Shown here: positions 1 through 9,943 of the stretch, piece after piece
How positions within the stretch are numbered: the stretch's first letter is position 1
How the letters are laid out: every line of letters begins with the position of its first letter
NCBI RefSeq assembly: GCF_014595975.1
Contig: NZ_JABWGQ010000035.1
Location: forward strand, 28,182 to 92,181
Direction: 5' to 3'
Source of the DNA: Sphingopyxis sp. LK2115
Lineage (GTDB): Bacteria; Pseudomonadota; Alphaproteobacteria; Sphingomonadales; Sphingomonadaceae
DNA: 64,000 bases
The notes under the pieces: model-generated
Told to the model about the DNA's origin: nothing
What the model saw: the letters and a program-made list of their open reading frames with translations, nothing else
The model's database searches: none
Program-made: the position numbers and the translations under genes

Positions 1-323
1 TCGGGTTGTCGGCGGCCTTTGTCTTCCTGCCGATGGGCGTCGCGCGGCTGACCGGGGCGCACAAGCCCGATCCGGCGAAGCTGACCGAATATGAATGCGG
101 CTTTCCCGCATTCGAGGATGCGCGCAGCCAGTTCGATGTGCGATTCTATCTCGTCGCCATCCTCTTCATCATCTTCGACCTCGAAGCCGCATTCCTGTTT
201 CCGTGGGCAGTCAGCCTTGAAGAAATCGGTTGGGCTGGTTGGGCGACGATGATGATTTTCCTCGCCGAGCTTGCAATCGGCCTGATTTACGCATGGAAGA
301 AAGGGGCGCTGGATTGGGAATGA
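1..323 (+). CDS. nuoA: NADH-quinone oxidoreductase subunit A, 5' end missing
   Basis: NuoA is a small membrane subunit of proton-pumping respiratory complex I. The reading frame is open to the left window edge. The visible part (about 106 residues) lacks roughly the first 15-20 residues of a normal NuoA, so the true start lies outside the window; the TTG at 6 is only the first in-window candidate. The conserved segment [20 protein letters not shown] is visible, followed by two membrane helices ([20 protein letters not shown] and the [16 protein letters not shown] region). The acidic residues in the second helix fit the known NuoA pattern. The stop TGA overlaps the nuoB start in an ATGA arrangement, and this gene leads the operon. 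Confidence 0.95.
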   Translation, partial: GLSAAFVFLPMGVARLTGAHKPDPAKLTEYECGFPAFEDARSQFDVRFYLVAILFIIFDLEAAFLFPWAVSLEEIGWAGWATMMIFLAELAIGLIYAWKKGALDWE

Positions 324-874
324 GCAATTCGAGCATCCTGATGCCCGGCCAGATGCCGGTGGCGCCGGGGACCAGCCCCGACCAGTCGTTTTTCGACGAC
401 CTCAATAGCGAGGTAGGCGACAAGGGATTCCTCGTCACCTCGACCGAGGATCTGTTCAACTGGGCGCGCACCGGCTCGCTCTGGTGGATGACCTTTGGCC
501 TTGCCTGCTGCGCGGTCGAGATGATTCACGTCAATATGCCGCGATACGACATGGAGCGGTTCGGCGTCGCGCCGCGGGCCAGCCCGCGTCAGTCCGACGT
601 GATGATCGTCGCGGGCACGCTCTGCAACAAGATGGCGCCCGCGCTGCGCCGGGTTTACGACCAGATGTCGAACCCGAAATACGTGATCTCGATGGGCAGC
701 TGCGCCAACGGCGGCGGTTATTATCACTACAGCTATAGTGTCGTGCGCGGCTGCGACCGCATCGTGCCCGTCGACATCTATGTCCCCGGTTGTCCGCCGA
801 CCGCCGAGGCTTTGCTTTATGGCGTGATGCAGTTGCAGCGAAAGATTCGCCGCACCGGAACGATCGAACGCTGA
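320..874 (+). CDS. nuoB: NADH-quinone oxidoreductase subunit B
   Basis: NuoB carries the terminal [4Fe-4S] cluster N2, which hands electrons to ubiquinone in the peripheral arm of complex I. The protein is 184 residues. The four expected ligands are visible as adjacent Cys63-Cys64 in GLACCAVEM, Cys128 in MGSCANGGG and Cys158 in YVPGCPP. The ATG at 320 overlaps the nuoA stop by 4 bases (ATGA). The longer open frame from 230 would overlap nuoA deeply and is not needed. The first ~35 residues are a variable leader, and the length is normal for alphaproteobacterial NuoB. Confidence 0.97.
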   Translation: MSNSSILMPGQMPVAPGTSPDQSFFDDLNSEVGDKGFLVTSTEDLFNWARTGSLWWMTFGLACCAVEMIHVNMPRYDMERFGVAPRASPRQSDVMIVAGTLCNKMAPALRRVYDQMSNPKYVISMGSCANGGGYYHYSYSVVRGCDRIVPVDIYVPGCPPTAEALLYGVMQLQRKIRRTGTIER

Positions 875-1788
875 TGGCCAGTCCTGCTCCCCTGATTGCG
901 CCCCGTGCGGGCCTTGCCGCAGCGCTTGAAAAGCTGTTGGGCGGCGATCTCATCGCGCATGCCTTCGCCGCGGGCGAAGACAGCATTACCGTGCGCCGCG
1001 AGGCGGTCGCGGCGGTGATGGTCAGCCTGCGCGACAATCTCGATTACCAGCAGCTGATGGAAATCGCCGGGGTCGACTATCCCGACCGGTCGGAGCGGTT
1101 CGAGGTCGTCTATCACCTGCTCAGCGTCACCAAGAACCACCGCCTGCGCGTGCGCGTGTCGACCGACGAAACGACGCCGGTGCCGACGATCGTGCCTGTC
1201 TGGCCGGTGGCCGGCTGGCTCGAGCGCGAAGTGTTCGACATGTATGGCGTGCTGTTCGCGGGCAATCCCGACCTGCGCCGCATCCTGACCGACTATGGTT
1301 TCCAGGGCCATCCGCAACGCAAGGATTTTCCGCTGACCGGCTATACCGAGTTGCGCTATTCCGAAGAGGACAAGCGCGTCGTCTATGAGCCGGTGAAGCT
1401 GGCGCAGGATTTCCGCAACTTTGACTTCCTGAGCCCATGGGAAGGCGCCGATTATGTGCTGCCGGGCGATGAAAAGGCCGGTGGGACGGGCGAAGCGCCG
1501 GGCAAGGGCGCGCCGACGTCGATGACGTCAAAAGAGGTCAAGGCCGCCGACGACAAGGCGAAGGCACCGCCGCCGCCGACCCCGAAGACTAGCGACAGCC
1601 CGGCGCAGACCGGCGCGGGTGCCAGGGTCAACAAGGCTGCGGCGAAGACGAGCCGCGACGGCGCGAAGGCGACTGCGGGCGCCAGGGCAAAGACTCCCGC
1701 GACGACGAAGGCCGAGGCTCCCGCCAAGCCCAAGGCTTCGGCCAAGCCGCGCGCCTCGCGCAAGCCGAAAACCGGAGGTGACGCATGA
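874..1788 (+). CDS. nuoC: NADH-quinone oxidoreductase subunit C with a long Lys/Ala/Pro-rich tail
   Basis: NuoC (30 kDa subunit) helps form the quinone-site side of the peripheral arm. The start ATG at 874 shares its A with the nuoB stop. Residues ~1-210 are a standard NuoC domain, with [20 protein letters not shown] and [13 protein letters not shown] as family signatures, ending near [17 protein letters not shown]. The remaining ~90 residues are low-complexity, rich in Lys, Ala, Pro and Thr, with no predicted fold. Typical bacterial NuoC is about 200-220 residues, so 304 is unusually long. The tail is strongly basic and resembles histone-H1-like linkers in composition only. The stop overlaps the nuoD start (ATGA). 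Confidence 0.96.
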   Translation: MASPAPLIAPRAGLAAALEKLLGGDLIAHAFAAGEDSITVRREAVAAVMVSLRDNLDYQQLMEIAGVDYPDRSERFEVVYHLLSVTKNHRLRVRVSTDETTPVPTIVPVWPVAGWLEREVFDMYGVLFAGNPDLRRILTDYGFQGHPQRKDFPLTGYTELRYSEEDKRVVYEPVKLAQDFRNFDFLSPWEGADYVLPGDEKAGGTGEAPGKGAPTSMTSKEVKAADDKAKAPPPPTPKTSDSPAQTGAGARVNKAAAKTSRDGAKATAGARAKTPATTKAEAPAKPKASAKPRASRKPKTGGDA

Positions 1789-3041
1789 CGGATGCTCCTC
1801 AAGTGAAGCACCACGGCAGCGACATGTTCGAAGGCTATCCGGTCGACACTGCGAACACCGCGGGCGATCAGGCTGTCACCAATTATACGATCAACTTCGG
1901 TCCGCAGCATCCCGCGGCGCACGGCGTGTTGCGCATGGTCATGGAACTTGACGGCGAGATCATCGAGCGTGTCGATCCGCACGTCGGGCTGCTCCACCGC
2001 GGCACCGAAAAGCTGATCGAATATAAGACCTATTTGCAGGCGCTGCCCTATTTCGACCGGCTCGACTATTGCTCGCCGCTGGGGATGGAGCATAGCTATG
2101 TCCTCGCGATCGAGAAGCTGCTCGACCTCGAAGTCCCCGAACGCGCGCAATATCTGCGCACCCTGTTCGCCGAGCTGACGCGCATCTGCAACCATATGCT
2201 CAACATCGGGTCGCACGTCATGGACGTCGGCGCGATGACCCCGAACCTCTGGGTGTTCGAGCTGCGCGAGGATTGCCTTAACTTCTTTGAACGCGCGTCG
2301 GGCGCGCGCATGCATTCGGCCTATTTCCGTCCGGGCGGCGTGCATCAGGATGTGCCCGAACGGCTGCTCTACGACATCGGCGAGTGGTGCGAAAAGCGTC
2401 TGCCCAAGCTGTTCGGCGACGCGATGAGCCTGGTCGTCGACAACCGCATCTTCAAACAGCGCAACGTCGACATCGCGACGGTAAGCAAGAAAGATGCGCT
2501 GGCGTGGGGCTTTTCCGGCCCGATGATCCGCGGCAGCGGCATCGCATGGGATTTGCGCAAGGCGCAGCCCTATGACGCCTATGCCGCGATGGAGTTCGAC
2601 ATTCCCGTCGGCACGCGCGGCGACTGCTACGACCGGTTCATGGTGCGCGTGCAGGAAGTCTATCAGTCGGCGAAGATCATCAAGCAGTGCCTGCGCGACA
2701 TGCCGAGCGGCCCGATCGCCAGCCTCGACCGCAAGGTCGTCCCGCCCAAGCGCGGCGAGATGAAGCAGTCGATGGAATCGCTGATCCATCATTTCAAGCT
2801 CTATACCGAAGGTTTCCACGTCCCCGCTGGCGAAGTCTATGTCGCGACCGAAAGCCCCAAGGGCGAATTCGGCGTCTATCTGGTCAGCGACGGCACCAAC
2901 AAACCCTATCGTTGCAAGATCCGTCCGACGGCGTTTTCGCACCTTCAGGCGATGGACATGATGTGCAAGGGCCACATGCTCGCCGACACCACCGCGATCA
3001 TCGGCGCGATCGACGTCGTGTTCGGGGAGTGCGACCGGTAA
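1785..3041 (+). CDS. nuoD: NADH-quinone oxidoreductase subunit D
   Basis: NuoD (49 kDa subunit) forms the quinone-binding pocket with NuoB. The 418-residue product is full length. Family landmarks are [20 protein letters not shown] near residue 30 and [12 protein letters not shown], which carry the His and Tyr region of the quinone site, and a C-terminus ending [12 protein letters not shown] as in most NuoD proteins. The ATG at 1785 is in a 4-base ATGA overlap with nuoC. The TAA stop shares its final base with the start of the next small gene at 3041. Confidence 0.97.
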   Translation: MTDAPQVKHHGSDMFEGYPVDTANTAGDQAVTNYTINFGPQHPAAHGVLRMVMELDGEIIERVDPHVGLLHRGTEKLIEYKTYLQALPYFDRLDYCSPLGMEHSYVLAIEKLLDLEVPERAQYLRTLFAELTRICNHMLNIGSHVMDVGAMTPNLWVFELREDCLNFFERASGARMHSAYFRPGGVHQDVPERLLYDIGEWCEKRLPKLFGDAMSLVVDNRIFKQRNVDIATVSKKDALAWGFSGPMIRGSGIAWDLRKAQPYDAYAAMEFDIPVGTRGDCYDRFMVRVQEVYQSAKIIKQCLRDMPSGPIASLDRKVVPPKRGEMKQSMESLIHHFKLYTEGFHVPAGEVYVATESPKGEFGVYLVSDGTNKPYRCKIRPTAFSHLQAMDMMCKGHMLADTTAIIGAIDVVFGECDR

Positions 3042-3220
3042 TGCTGCGCGAACTTGCCATTCTTGTCCTGGTGCTTGCAGGCTTTGCGTCTGCGGTCGCG
3101 GCCTATCTTGCCGCATTCCATGGCGAGGTAACGATAAAGGAAGTCGTCTCGACCGCATTTGCCGCGACGCTGGGCATGTATGTCGGACGATATATTGAAC
3201 GAGGTCTAGCCCGTGGCTGA
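3041..3220 (+). CDS. Unrecognised 59-residue membrane protein between nuoD and nuoE
   Basis: I do not recognise this protein. It opens [20 protein letters not shown], a single strongly hydrophobic helix of about 20 residues, then AYLAAFHGEVTIKEVVSTAF and a weakly hydrophobic second half ending [11 protein letters not shown]. The ATG overlaps the nuoD stop by one base and the TGA overlaps the GTG of nuoE by 8 bases, so it is wedged in the operon with no spare bases. That packing argues for a translated, co-expressed gene. It could be a small accessory or assembly component of complex I, but this is inference from position only. Confidence 0.75.
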   Translation: MLRELAILVLVLAGFASAVAAYLAAFHGEVTIKEVVSTAFAATLGMYVGRYIERGLARG

Positions 3221-3881
3221 CGCACCCCAAATCCCTGACGAAGCCGAAGTCCGCGCGCGCTGGGGCGCCTTTGCGTGGACGGCGGAAAATGCCGAGAAGG
3301 CAAAGGCGGTCATCGCGCGCTATCCCGCGGGGCGCCAGCGCTCGGCGGTGATGCCTTTGCTCGACCTTGCGCAGCGCCAGGTCGGGGCCGAGACGAACAC
3401 GCAGGGCTGGCTGCCCGTGCCGGTGATCGAATATGTCGCAGCGCAGCTCGATATGCCCTTCATCCGCGCCTATGAGGTCGCGACCTTCTACACCATGTAC
3501 AATCTCGTCCCCGTCGGCCGCTATCATGTGCAGGTCTGCGGCACGACGCCGTGCCTGCTGCGCGGTTCGGACGATGTGATGGCGGCGTGCAAGAATCGCG
3601 GCATGGTGAAGGGCAAGACGACTCCCGACGGGCTGTTCACCCTGACCGAGGTTGAGTGCATGGGCACCTGCGCCAACGCGCCGATGGTCCAGATCAACGA
3701 CGATAATTACGAAGACCTCGATTACGACAGCATGACGCGCATCCTCGACGAGCTTGCCGCAGGCAAACAGCCCAAGACGGGTACGCAGAACCCGCAGCGC
3801 CACACAAGCGAGCCGGAAGGCGGGCCGACCACGCTGAAAGAAATGGTCAAGGCGAACCACGACTATCGGAAGGAGTGGTGA
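3213..3881 (+). CDS. nuoE: NADH-quinone oxidoreductase subunit E
   Basis: NuoE (24 kDa subunit) holds [2Fe-2S] cluster N1a in the NADH-oxidising module next to NuoF. The GTG at 3213 is chosen because it directly precedes [17 protein letters not shown] and overlaps the upstream small gene by 8 bases. The four cluster ligands are visible as Cys109, Cys114, Cys149 and Cys153 (CGTTPC and [10 protein letters not shown]). The C-terminal ~45 residues after the thioredoxin-like fold ([18 protein letters not shown]...) are a polar extension common in alphaproteobacteria. At 222 residues the length is normal. Confidence 0.97.
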   Translation: MADAPQIPDEAEVRARWGAFAWTAENAEKAKAVIARYPAGRQRSAVMPLLDLAQRQVGAETNTQGWLPVPVIEYVAAQLDMPFIRAYEVATFYTMYNLVPVGRYHVQVCGTTPCLLRGSDDVMAACKNRGMVKGKTTPDGLFTLTEVECMGTCANAPMVQINDDNYEDLDYDSMTRILDELAAGKQPKTGTQNPQRHTSEPEGGPTTLKEMVKANHDYRKEW

Positions 3882-3882
3882 C

Positions 3883-5175
3883 ATGAGCCTTCTGGACAAG
3901 GATCGCATCTTCACCAATCTTTACGGCTTCCAGCCGTGGAACCTCAAATCCGCGCAGATGCGCGGCGATTGGGACAATACCAGGGACCTGATGAAGCGCG
4001 GCCAGGACGCGATCATCGAGGAGATCAAGGCGTCGGGGCTGCGCGGCCGCGGCGGCGCGGGCTTTCCGACCGGGCTCAAATGGAGCTTCATGCCAAAGGA
4101 GCCGCGCGAAGACCGTCCGAGCTTCCTCGTCATCAACGCCGACGAATCCGAGCCGGGTAGCTGCAAGGACCGCGAAATCATCCGCCACGATCCGCACAAG
4201 CTGATCGAAGGCGCATTGATCGCGGGTTTTGCGATGCGCGCGCGCGCCGCCTATATCTATATACGCGGCGAGTTCATCCGCGAGGCCGAGACATTGTTCG
4301 CGGCAGTGCAGGAGGCGTATGACGCCGGGCTGCTCGGCAAGAATGCGGCGAAATCGGGTTATGATTTCGACGTTTTCGTCCACCGCGGCGCCGGGGCCTA
4401 TATTTGCGGCGAAGAAACCGCGATGATCGAAAGCCTGGAGGGCAAGAAAGGCCAGCCGCGTCTGAAACCGCCGTTCCCGGCGGGCGCGGGCCTTTATGGA
4501 TGCCCGACCACGGTGAACAATGTCGAAAGCATCGCGGTCGTCCCGACGATCCTGCGGCGCGGCGCGGCGTGGTTCTCGTCCTTCGGGCGCGAGAATAACA
4601 AGGGCACCAAGCTCTTTCAGATCAGCGGCCATGTGAACAAGCCGTGTGTGGTCGAGGAAGCGATGAGCATTCCCTTCCGCGAGCTGATCGACAGGCATTG
4701 CGGCGGCATTCGCGGCGGTTGGGACAATCTGCTTGCGGTGATCCCCGGCGGTTCGTCGGTGCCGCTCGTGCCCGCGGCCGAGATCATGGATGCGCCGATG
4801 GATTTCGACGGGCTGAAGGCGCTCGGTTCGGGCCTTGGCACAGCCGCCGCCATCGTGATGGACAAGTCGACCGACATCGTCCAGGCGATCAGCCGCATCA
4901 GCTATTTCTACAAGCATGAAAGCTGCGGCCAGTGCACGCCGTGCCGCGAAGGCACCGGCTGGATGTGGCGCGTGATGGAGCGGCTGCGCACCGGCGACGC
5001 CGACATCGGCGAAATCGACACCTTGTTCGACGTGACCAAGCAGGTCGAAGGCCATACCATCTGTGCGCTCGGCGACGCCGCGGCGTGGCCGATCCAGGGT
5101 CTGATCCGCCATTTCCGCCCCGAACTCGAACGCCGCATCCGCGAGAATGGCGGCGCGCTGGAGGCAGCCGAATAA
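3883..5175 (+). CDS. nuoF: NADH-quinone oxidoreductase subunit F (NADH-binding)
   Basis: NuoF binds NADH and FMN and holds [4Fe-4S] cluster N3, the electron entry point of complex I. The 430-residue protein shows the glycine-rich [16 protein letters not shown] nucleotide-binding loop near residue 50, the [14 protein letters not shown] segment around residue 87, and the cluster motif [14 protein letters not shown] with Cys348, Cys351 and Cys354, completed by Cys394 in HTICALGD. The ATG at 3883 lies one base after the nuoE stop. The TAA stop overlaps the nuoG ATG by one base. Confidence 0.98.
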   Translation: MSLLDKDRIFTNLYGFQPWNLKSAQMRGDWDNTRDLMKRGQDAIIEEIKASGLRGRGGAGFPTGLKWSFMPKEPREDRPSFLVINADESEPGSCKDREIIRHDPHKLIEGALIAGFAMRARAAYIYIRGEFIREAETLFAAVQEAYDAGLLGKNAAKSGYDFDVFVHRGAGAYICGEETAMIESLEGKKGQPRLKPPFPAGAGLYGCPTTVNNVESIAVVPTILRRGAAWFSSFGRENNKGTKLFQISGHVNKPCVVEEAMSIPFRELIDRHCGGIRGGWDNLLAVIPGGSSVPLVPAAEIMDAPMDFDGLKALGSGLGTAAAIVMDKSTDIVQAISRISYFYKHESCGQCTPCREGTGWMWRVMERLRTGDADIGEIDTLFDVTKQVEGHTICALGDAAAWPIQGLIRHFRPELERRIRENGGALEAAE

Positions 5176-7187
5176 TGCCCAAAGTCACCGTAGATGGCGT
5201 AGAACTCGACGTTCCGCAGGGCGCAACCGTCTTGCAGGCGTGCGAGATGGCGGGGAAGGAAATCCCGCGCTTCTGCTACCACGAGCGCCTGTCGATCGCG
5301 GGCAATTGCCGCATGTGCCTGGTCGAAGTGTCGCCGGGACCGCCGAAGCCGCAGGCAAGCTGCGCGCTGCCGACGGCCGAGGGGCAGGTGATCCGCACCG
5401 ACAGCCCGATGGTGAAGAAGGCGCGCGAAGGGGTGATGGAGTTTTTGCTCATCAACCACCCGCTCGACTGCCCCATCTGCGATCAGGGCGGCGAATGCGA
5501 CTTGCAGGACCAGTCGGTCGCTTATGGCCGCGGCGCGACGCGCTATGACGAGAACAAGCGCGCGGTGACCGAGAAATATATGGGGCCGATCGTCAAGACG
5601 GTGATGACCCGCTGCATCCAGTGCACGCGCTGTGTCCGCTTTGCGGAGGAAGTCGCGGGCGTGGAGGACATCGGCGCGATCTATCGCGGCGAGAATATGC
5701 AGATCACCTCCTATCTCGAACGCGCGGTCGCGAGCGAGCTTTCGGGCAATATCGTCGATTTGTGCCCCGTCGGCGCGCTGACCAGCAAGCCCTATGCGTT
5801 CGAGGCGCGGCCGTGGGAACTGACCAAGACGCTGGGCATCGACATGATGGACGCGGTTGGCACCAATGTCCGCATCGACAGCCGCGGGCGGCAGGTGCTG
5901 CGCGTGCTGCCGCGCGTCAACGACGACGTCAACGAGGAATGGGCGAGCGACAAGACGCGCCACCATGTCGATGGCCTTGTGCGTCGCCGCCTTGATCGTC
6001 CGTTCGTGCGCAAGGACGGCCAGCTCGTCGAGGCGAGCTGGGCCGAGGCGTTCGAGGCGATCAAGGCGGTGAACGCGGGTTCGTCGGTTGCGGCGATTGC
6101 GGGCGATCTCGTCGATTGCGAGACGATGTTCGCGGCCAAAGCGTTGGTGAACGCGCTCGGCTCGTCGCTGCTCGAAGGGCGGCAGACCGGCCTTGATTAC
6201 GATGTTACCAGCCTGTCGGCGGTCAATTTCAACACGACCATCGCCGAGGCCGAGAATGCCGATGTGATCCTGCTCGTCGGCACGAACCTGCGCTGGGAAG
6301 CGCCGCTGATTAACACGCGCGTCCGCAAGGCGGTGTGGAAGAAGGGGGCCAAGGTCTTTGCGATCGGGCCTGAAACCGACCTGACCTACAAGACCGAATG
6401 GCTTGGCGACGACGCGTCGCTGGTGGCGAAACTGCCCGCGCATGTGATGGAAGCGCTGAAGGGCGCCGAACGGCCAATGCTGATCTTCGGCGGCGGCGCG
6501 CTCTCGGTGCCCGGCGTTCACGGCGCGGGGCTGGCGCTTGCCAAGGCGGTGAACGCGGTCAGGGACGGCTGGAACGGCTTCAATGTCGTGCATTTCTCGG
6601 CCGCGCGCATGGGTTCGCTGATGCTCGGCTACGGCCTGCCCGGCGGGATCAGGGATGTGATCGCAGCCAAGCCGAAGCTTGCCTTCTTCCTTGGCGCCGA
6701 CGAGGTCGATTTTGCGGCGTTTGCGGAAACGTTCAAAGTCTATGTCGGCCATCATGGCGACAAGGGTGCCCATGCCGCCGACGTCATCCTGCCCGCCGCG
6801 GCGTGGACCGAAAAGGATTTCACCACCGTCAACACCGAAGGCCGCGTCCAGCGTAGCGAAAGGGCGGTGTTCGCTCCGGGCGATGCGCGCGAGGACTGGA
6901 GCATTTTCCGCGCGCTTGCCGATGCGCTTGACGTCAATGTCGGCTTCGACAGCTTCGACGAGTGCCGCGCGGCGATGATCGCGGCGGTACCCGCGCTTGG
7001 ACAGGAGGGCCTTGCCGACTATGGCTGGACGGTGCCCAAGCTGCCCGCGAAGCCCGAAGCACGCGCGATCCCGTCGCCGATCAAGGATTTCTATCTCACC
7101 AATGCCATCTGCCGCGCATCGCCGACGATGCAGCGCTGCTCGCAAGAGCTGATCCATGGCGAAGACTTTGCGGAGGCGGCGGAATGA
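5175..7187 (+). CDS. nuoG: NADH-quinone oxidoreductase subunit G
   Basis: NuoG is the 75 kDa iron-sulfur subunit carrying clusters N1b, N4 and N5. The start is ATG 5175 ([16 protein letters not shown]), sharing a base with the nuoF stop; the upstream open frame is a shadow of nuoF. Residues 1-75 form a ferredoxin-like [2Fe-2S] domain with Cys34, Cys45, Cys48 and Cys63. A His/Cys cluster region follows (NHPLDCPICDQGGECDLQD), then CIQCTRCVRFAEE with the N4 ligands. From about residue 220 the protein is a molybdopterin-oxidoreductase-like fold that no longer binds the cofactor. The 670-residue length matches the short alphaproteobacterial type. Confidence 0.97.
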   Translation: MPKVTVDGVELDVPQGATVLQACEMAGKEIPRFCYHERLSIAGNCRMCLVEVSPGPPKPQASCALPTAEGQVIRTDSPMVKKAREGVMEFLLINHPLDCPICDQGGECDLQDQSVAYGRGATRYDENKRAVTEKYMGPIVKTVMTRCIQCTRCVRFAEEVAGVEDIGAIYRGENMQITSYLERAVASELSGNIVDLCPVGALTSKPYAFEARPWELTKTLGIDMMDAVGTNVRIDSRGRQVLRVLPRVNDDVNEEWASDKTRHHVDGLVRRRLDRPFVRKDGQLVEASWAEAFEAIKAVNAGSSVAAIAGDLVDCETMFAAKALVNALGSSLLEGRQTGLDYDVTSLSAVNFNTTIAEAENADVILLVGTNLRWEAPLINTRVRKAVWKKGAKVFAIGPETDLTYKTEWLGDDASLVAKLPAHVMEALKGAERPMLIFGGGALSVPGVHGAGLALAKAVNAVRDGWNGFNVVHFSAARMGSLMLGYGLPGGIRDVIAAKPKLAFFLGADEVDFAAFAETFKVYVGHHGDKGAHAADVILPAAAWTEKDFTTVNTEGRVQRSERAVFAPGDAREDWSIFRALADALDVNVGFDSFDECRAAMIAAVPALGQEGLADYGWTVPKLPAKPEARAIPSPIKDFYLTNAICRASPTMQRCSQELIHGEDFAEAAE

Positions 7188-7324
7188 CCCCGGTGCATGC
7201 TATTGCGTCCATCCTGTTCGTCGGGATGGGCTATTCGGTCTGGCGGGGTTTCAACCCCAGGGGCAGGTCAGAGAAGCCCGGCCCGCATAACGGCTGGCGC
7301 AATCAGGACGGCGCGAAGAAATGA
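7184..7324 (+). CDS. Unrecognised 46-residue protein between nuoG and nuoH
   Basis: I do not recognise a family. The product starts [20 protein letters not shown], a short hydrophobic helix of about 15 residues, followed by a basic, glycine- and proline-rich tail ending NQDGAKK. Its ATG overlaps the nuoG stop (ATGA) and its TGA overlaps the nuoH ATG (ATGA), so translation is probably coupled on both sides. The composition suggests a single-pass membrane peptide with a positively charged soluble end. Its position implies a complex I-related role, but nothing in the sequence proves it. Confidence 0.7.
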   Translation: MTPVHAIASILFVGMGYSVWRGFNPRGRSEKPGPHNGWRNQDGAKK

Positions 7325-8367
7325 CCGAGACTTTCATTTCGTGGGGCATGGACCCGAACTGGGCATGGGGCGTCGCGACGATTTGCGGCATCCTGCTCAT
7401 CGCGCTGCCGTTGATGCTCGCCGTCGCGATGATCATCTATGCCGACCGCAAGATCTGGGCGGCGATCGCGCTGCGCCGCGGGCCGAATGTTGTCGGCCCA
7501 TTCGGTCTGCTCCAGTCGTTCGCCGACGGGCTCAAGGTGTTCCTCCAGGAAACGATCGTCCCGTCGGGCGCCAACAAGGGCCTGTTCCTGATCGCGCCGA
7601 TCATCACCTTCACAGTGGCGCTGCTCGCCTGGGCGGTGATTCCGTTCAATTCGGGCGCGGTGCTGGCCGACATCAATGTCGGGCTGCTCTACATCCTCGC
7701 CATCTCGTCGCTCGGCGTTTATGGGGTGATCCTGTCGGGCTGGGCGTCGAACTCGAAATATCCCTTCTTTTCGGCGCTCCGCGCGTCGGCGCAGATGATC
7801 AGCTATGAAGTGTCGATCGGATTTATCCTGATCGGCGTCGTGCTGTTCGCCGACAGCTTCAATATGAACGAGATCGTCAAGGCGCAGCAGGGGCACGGGC
7901 TCGGCATCGTCAACGCGTTCGGATTCAACCTGCTGCTCTTCCCGCTTGCGGTGATGTTCCTGATCTCGGCGCTCGCCGAAACCGCGCGCGCGCCGTTCGA
8001 CCTGACCGAAGCGGAAAGCGAGCTCGTCGCGGGCTATCAGACCGAATATTCGTCGATGAGCTTCGCGCTGTTCTGGCTTGGCGAATATGCCAATGTCCTT
8101 TTGATGTGCACGCTCAACGCGGTGCTCTTCTGGGGCGGCTGGCTGCCGCCGATCGACTGGGCGCCGCTCTATGCCGTCCCCGGCATCGTCTGGCTGTTCG
8201 TGAAAATCCTGTTCTTCTTCTTCATCTTCAGCTGGGTCAAGGCGACCGTTCCACGATACCGCTATGACCAGCTGATGCGGCTGGGCTGGAAAATCTTCCT
8301 GCCGATCTCGCTGATCTGGGTGTTCCTGATCTCGGGCTATCTGATGCTGACGAGGTATGGGGCATGA
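7321..8367 (+). CDS. nuoH: NADH-quinone oxidoreductase subunit H
   Basis: NuoH connects the quinone site to the membrane arm of complex I. The 348-residue product has about eight membrane helices. Clear family motifs are [21 protein letters not shown] in the first cytosolic loop (given here with its flanks), [20 protein letters not shown] in the acidic quinone-channel region, and [20 protein letters not shown]. The ATG at 7321 sits in an ATGA overlap with the preceding 46-residue gene, and the stop at 8367 overlaps the ATG of the following unknown gene in the same way. Confidence 0.97.
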   Translation: MTETFISWGMDPNWAWGVATICGILLIALPLMLAVAMIIYADRKIWAAIALRRGPNVVGPFGLLQSFADGLKVFLQETIVPSGANKGLFLIAPIITFTVALLAWAVIPFNSGAVLADINVGLLYILAISSLGVYGVILSGWASNSKYPFFSALRASAQMISYEVSIGFILIGVVLFADSFNMNEIVKAQQGHGLGIVNAFGFNLLLFPLAVMFLISALAETARAPFDLTEAESELVAGYQTEYSSMSFALFWLGEYANVLLMCTLNAVLFWGGWLPPIDWAPLYAVPGIVWLFVKILFFFFIFSWVKATVPRYRYDQLMRLGWKIFLPISLIWVFLISGYLMLTRYGA

Positions 8368-8837
8368 TTGTGTCCATGCTTCTGGCTCAGGCCATGGTTG
8401 AAACCATCGACAAGCGGCCCCAACGCGCTGTGCCCGCGACGGCATTTCGTTGCACGATGCTCGCCGTCGGCGACAGCAAGGGAGTGGCTGGCCAGTTCGA
8501 CCTTCATGGCACCACGCCGCTTGCACCCGAAGGCCATCAACCGAATGACGGCTTCCCCATCATCTTGGGTAGCAGCACCGGAAGCGCGCTTGCCGGACGC
8601 GGCATCACCAACCCGATTCACAACAGTGATTGGTTTCGCGATTTTCAGATCACGCGAATTGTTGGCAGTGACCAGTATGTGATCAATCTGAAGCTGCGTC
8701 GGGAAGGACGCTCGATGGCCTATGTTACGCGGTTCGGCGATTGGCCGCCAAACGCCGCGGGAGAGCGGGAACCTTTTCGATACGACGCGGTCGGCATCTG
8801 TGTTGCCGAGTTCAATCCAAGCGAGCAGCCATCATGA
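8364..8837 (+). CDS. Unrecognised 157-residue protein between nuoH and nuoI
   Basis: No family is recognised. The N-terminus [20 protein letters not shown] has a brief hydrophobic stretch that could be a weak membrane or export signal, but I see no clear cleavage site. The body is mixed alpha/beta in character, with [40 protein letters not shown] and [15 protein letters not shown] as notable segments and only two Cys (CTML and GICVAEF). Start and stop both overlap neighbours in ATGA arrangements, so it is part of the nuo transcript. Its base composition looks slightly less GC-rich than the flanking nuo genes by eye, so a later insertion into the operon is possible. Confidence 0.75.
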   Translation: MIVSMLLAQAMVETIDKRPQRAVPATAFRCTMLAVGDSKGVAGQFDLHGTTPLAPEGHQPNDGFPIILGSSTGSALAGRGITNPIHNSDWFRDFQITRIVGSDQYVINLKLRREGRSMAYVTRFGDWPPNAAGEREPFRYDAVGICVAEFNPSEQPS

Positions 8838-9319
8838 GTGTCAGCCACATCATCAAAAGCTTCACCCTGTGGGAGTTCGTAAAGGCGCACGCCCTCACGC
8901 TGAAATATTTCTTCAAGCCGAAAGCGACGATCAACTATCCGTTCGAGAAGAACCCGCTCAGCCCGCGTTTCCGCGGCGAACATGCGCTGCGGCGTTATCC
9001 GAACGGCGAGGAACGCTGCATCGCGTGCAAGCTGTGCGAGGCGGTGTGCCCGGCGCAGGCGATCACGATCGAGGCCGAGCCGCGCGACGATGGTTCGCGC
9101 CGCACCACGCGCTATGACATCGACATGACCAAGTGCATCTATTGCGGCTTTTGTCAGGAAGCCTGCCCGGTCGATGCGATCGTCGAGGGGCCGAACTTCG
9201 AGTTCGCGACCGAAACGCGCGAAGAACTGCTCTATGACAAGGCCAAGCTGCTCGCCAACGGCGACAAATGGGAACGCGCGATCGCGGCGAATCTTGCCGC
9301 CGACGCGCCCTATCGGTAA
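8834..9319 (+). CDS. nuoI: NADH-quinone oxidoreductase subunit I (2x[4Fe-4S])
   Basis: NuoI carries clusters N6a and N6b, passing electrons from NuoG to NuoB. The start is ATG 8834 ([15 protein letters not shown]), overlapping the previous stop (ATGA). The 161-residue protein has an amphipathic N-terminus, then two ferredoxin motifs: Cys62-Cys65-Cys68-Cys72 ([12 protein letters not shown]) and Cys101-Cys104-Cys107-Cys111 ([12 protein letters not shown]). [20 protein letters not shown] is the usual alphaproteobacterial and mitochondrial TYKY-type C-terminus. Confidence 0.98.
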   Translation: MSVSHIIKSFTLWEFVKAHALTLKYFFKPKATINYPFEKNPLSPRFRGEHALRRYPNGEERCIACKLCEAVCPAQAITIEAEPRDDGSRRTTRYDIDMTKCIYCGFCQEACPVDAIVEGPNFEFATETREELLYDKAKLLANGDKWERAIAANLAADAPYR

Positions 9320-9331
9320 GGGCGCGCGCAC

Positions 9332-9943
9332 ATGATTCAGCTTATCGCCTTCTATCTTTTCGCGACGATCGTCATTGCGTCCGGCGCAATGGTGATCTTT
9401 GCCCGCAACCCGGTCCACAGCGTGATGTGGCTGATCCTCGCCTTCTTCAACGCGGCGGGGCTGATGCTGCTCGCCGGGGCGGAGTTCATCGCGATGCTGC
9501 TCGTCATCGTCTATGTCGGCGCGGTTGCGGTGCTGTTCCTGTTCGTCGTGATGATGCTCGACATCGATTTCGCCGAACTGCGCGCCGGTTTCGTGCGTTA
9601 TCTGCCGCTTGGCGCGCTGGTCGCGATCATCCTGGCGGCCGAGCTGGTGTTCGCGGTCGGCGCATGGAACGCGGGCGGGGTTGATCTGGCCGCGCGCGCG
9701 GCGCCCGTCGTCAGCGACAAAAGCAATATCCAGCAGATCGGCGAGCTGCTCTACACGCGCTACATCTTCCTGTTCGAGGCGGCGGGTATCGTCCTGCTGG
9801 TGGCGATGATCGGCGCGATCGTGCTGACGCACCGCCAGCGCGGCGGGGTGCGGACTCAGAATATTTCGCAGCAGGTGCGCCGTCGTCCAGAGGATGCGAC
9901 GCGCCTTGTCGATCCGGGCACCGGGCAGGGGGTTGAGCTGTGA
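9332..9943 (+). CDS. nuoJ: NADH-quinone oxidoreductase subunit J
   Basis: NuoJ is a five-helix membrane subunit of complex I. The 203-residue protein shows helix 1 ([20 protein letters not shown]), the family segment [20 protein letters not shown], and helix 3 with [20 protein letters not shown], which includes the pi-bulge region known from NuoJ structures. A further helix [19 protein letters not shown] ends the membrane part, and a basic tail follows. It starts 12 bases after nuoI, and its TGA overlaps the GTG of nuoK. Confidence 0.97.
   Translation: MIQLIAFYLFATIVIASGAMVIFARNPVHSVMWLILAFFNAAGLMLLAGAEFIAMLLVIVYVGAVAVLFLFVVMMLDIDFAELRAGFVRYLPLGALVAIILAAELVFAVGAWNAGGVDLAARAAPVVSDKSNIQQIGELLYTRYIFLFEAAGIVLLVAMIGAIVLTHRQRGGVRTQNISQQVRRRPEDATRLVDPGTGQGVEL

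Noticed and set aside
1452..3917. Very long minus-strand open frames opposite nuo genes (for example 821 residues opposite nuoC-nuoE, 749 opposite nuoF-nuoG)
   Set aside because: They mirror GC-rich coding sequence on the other strand, have His/Arg/Asp-rich shadow composition and no family motifs.
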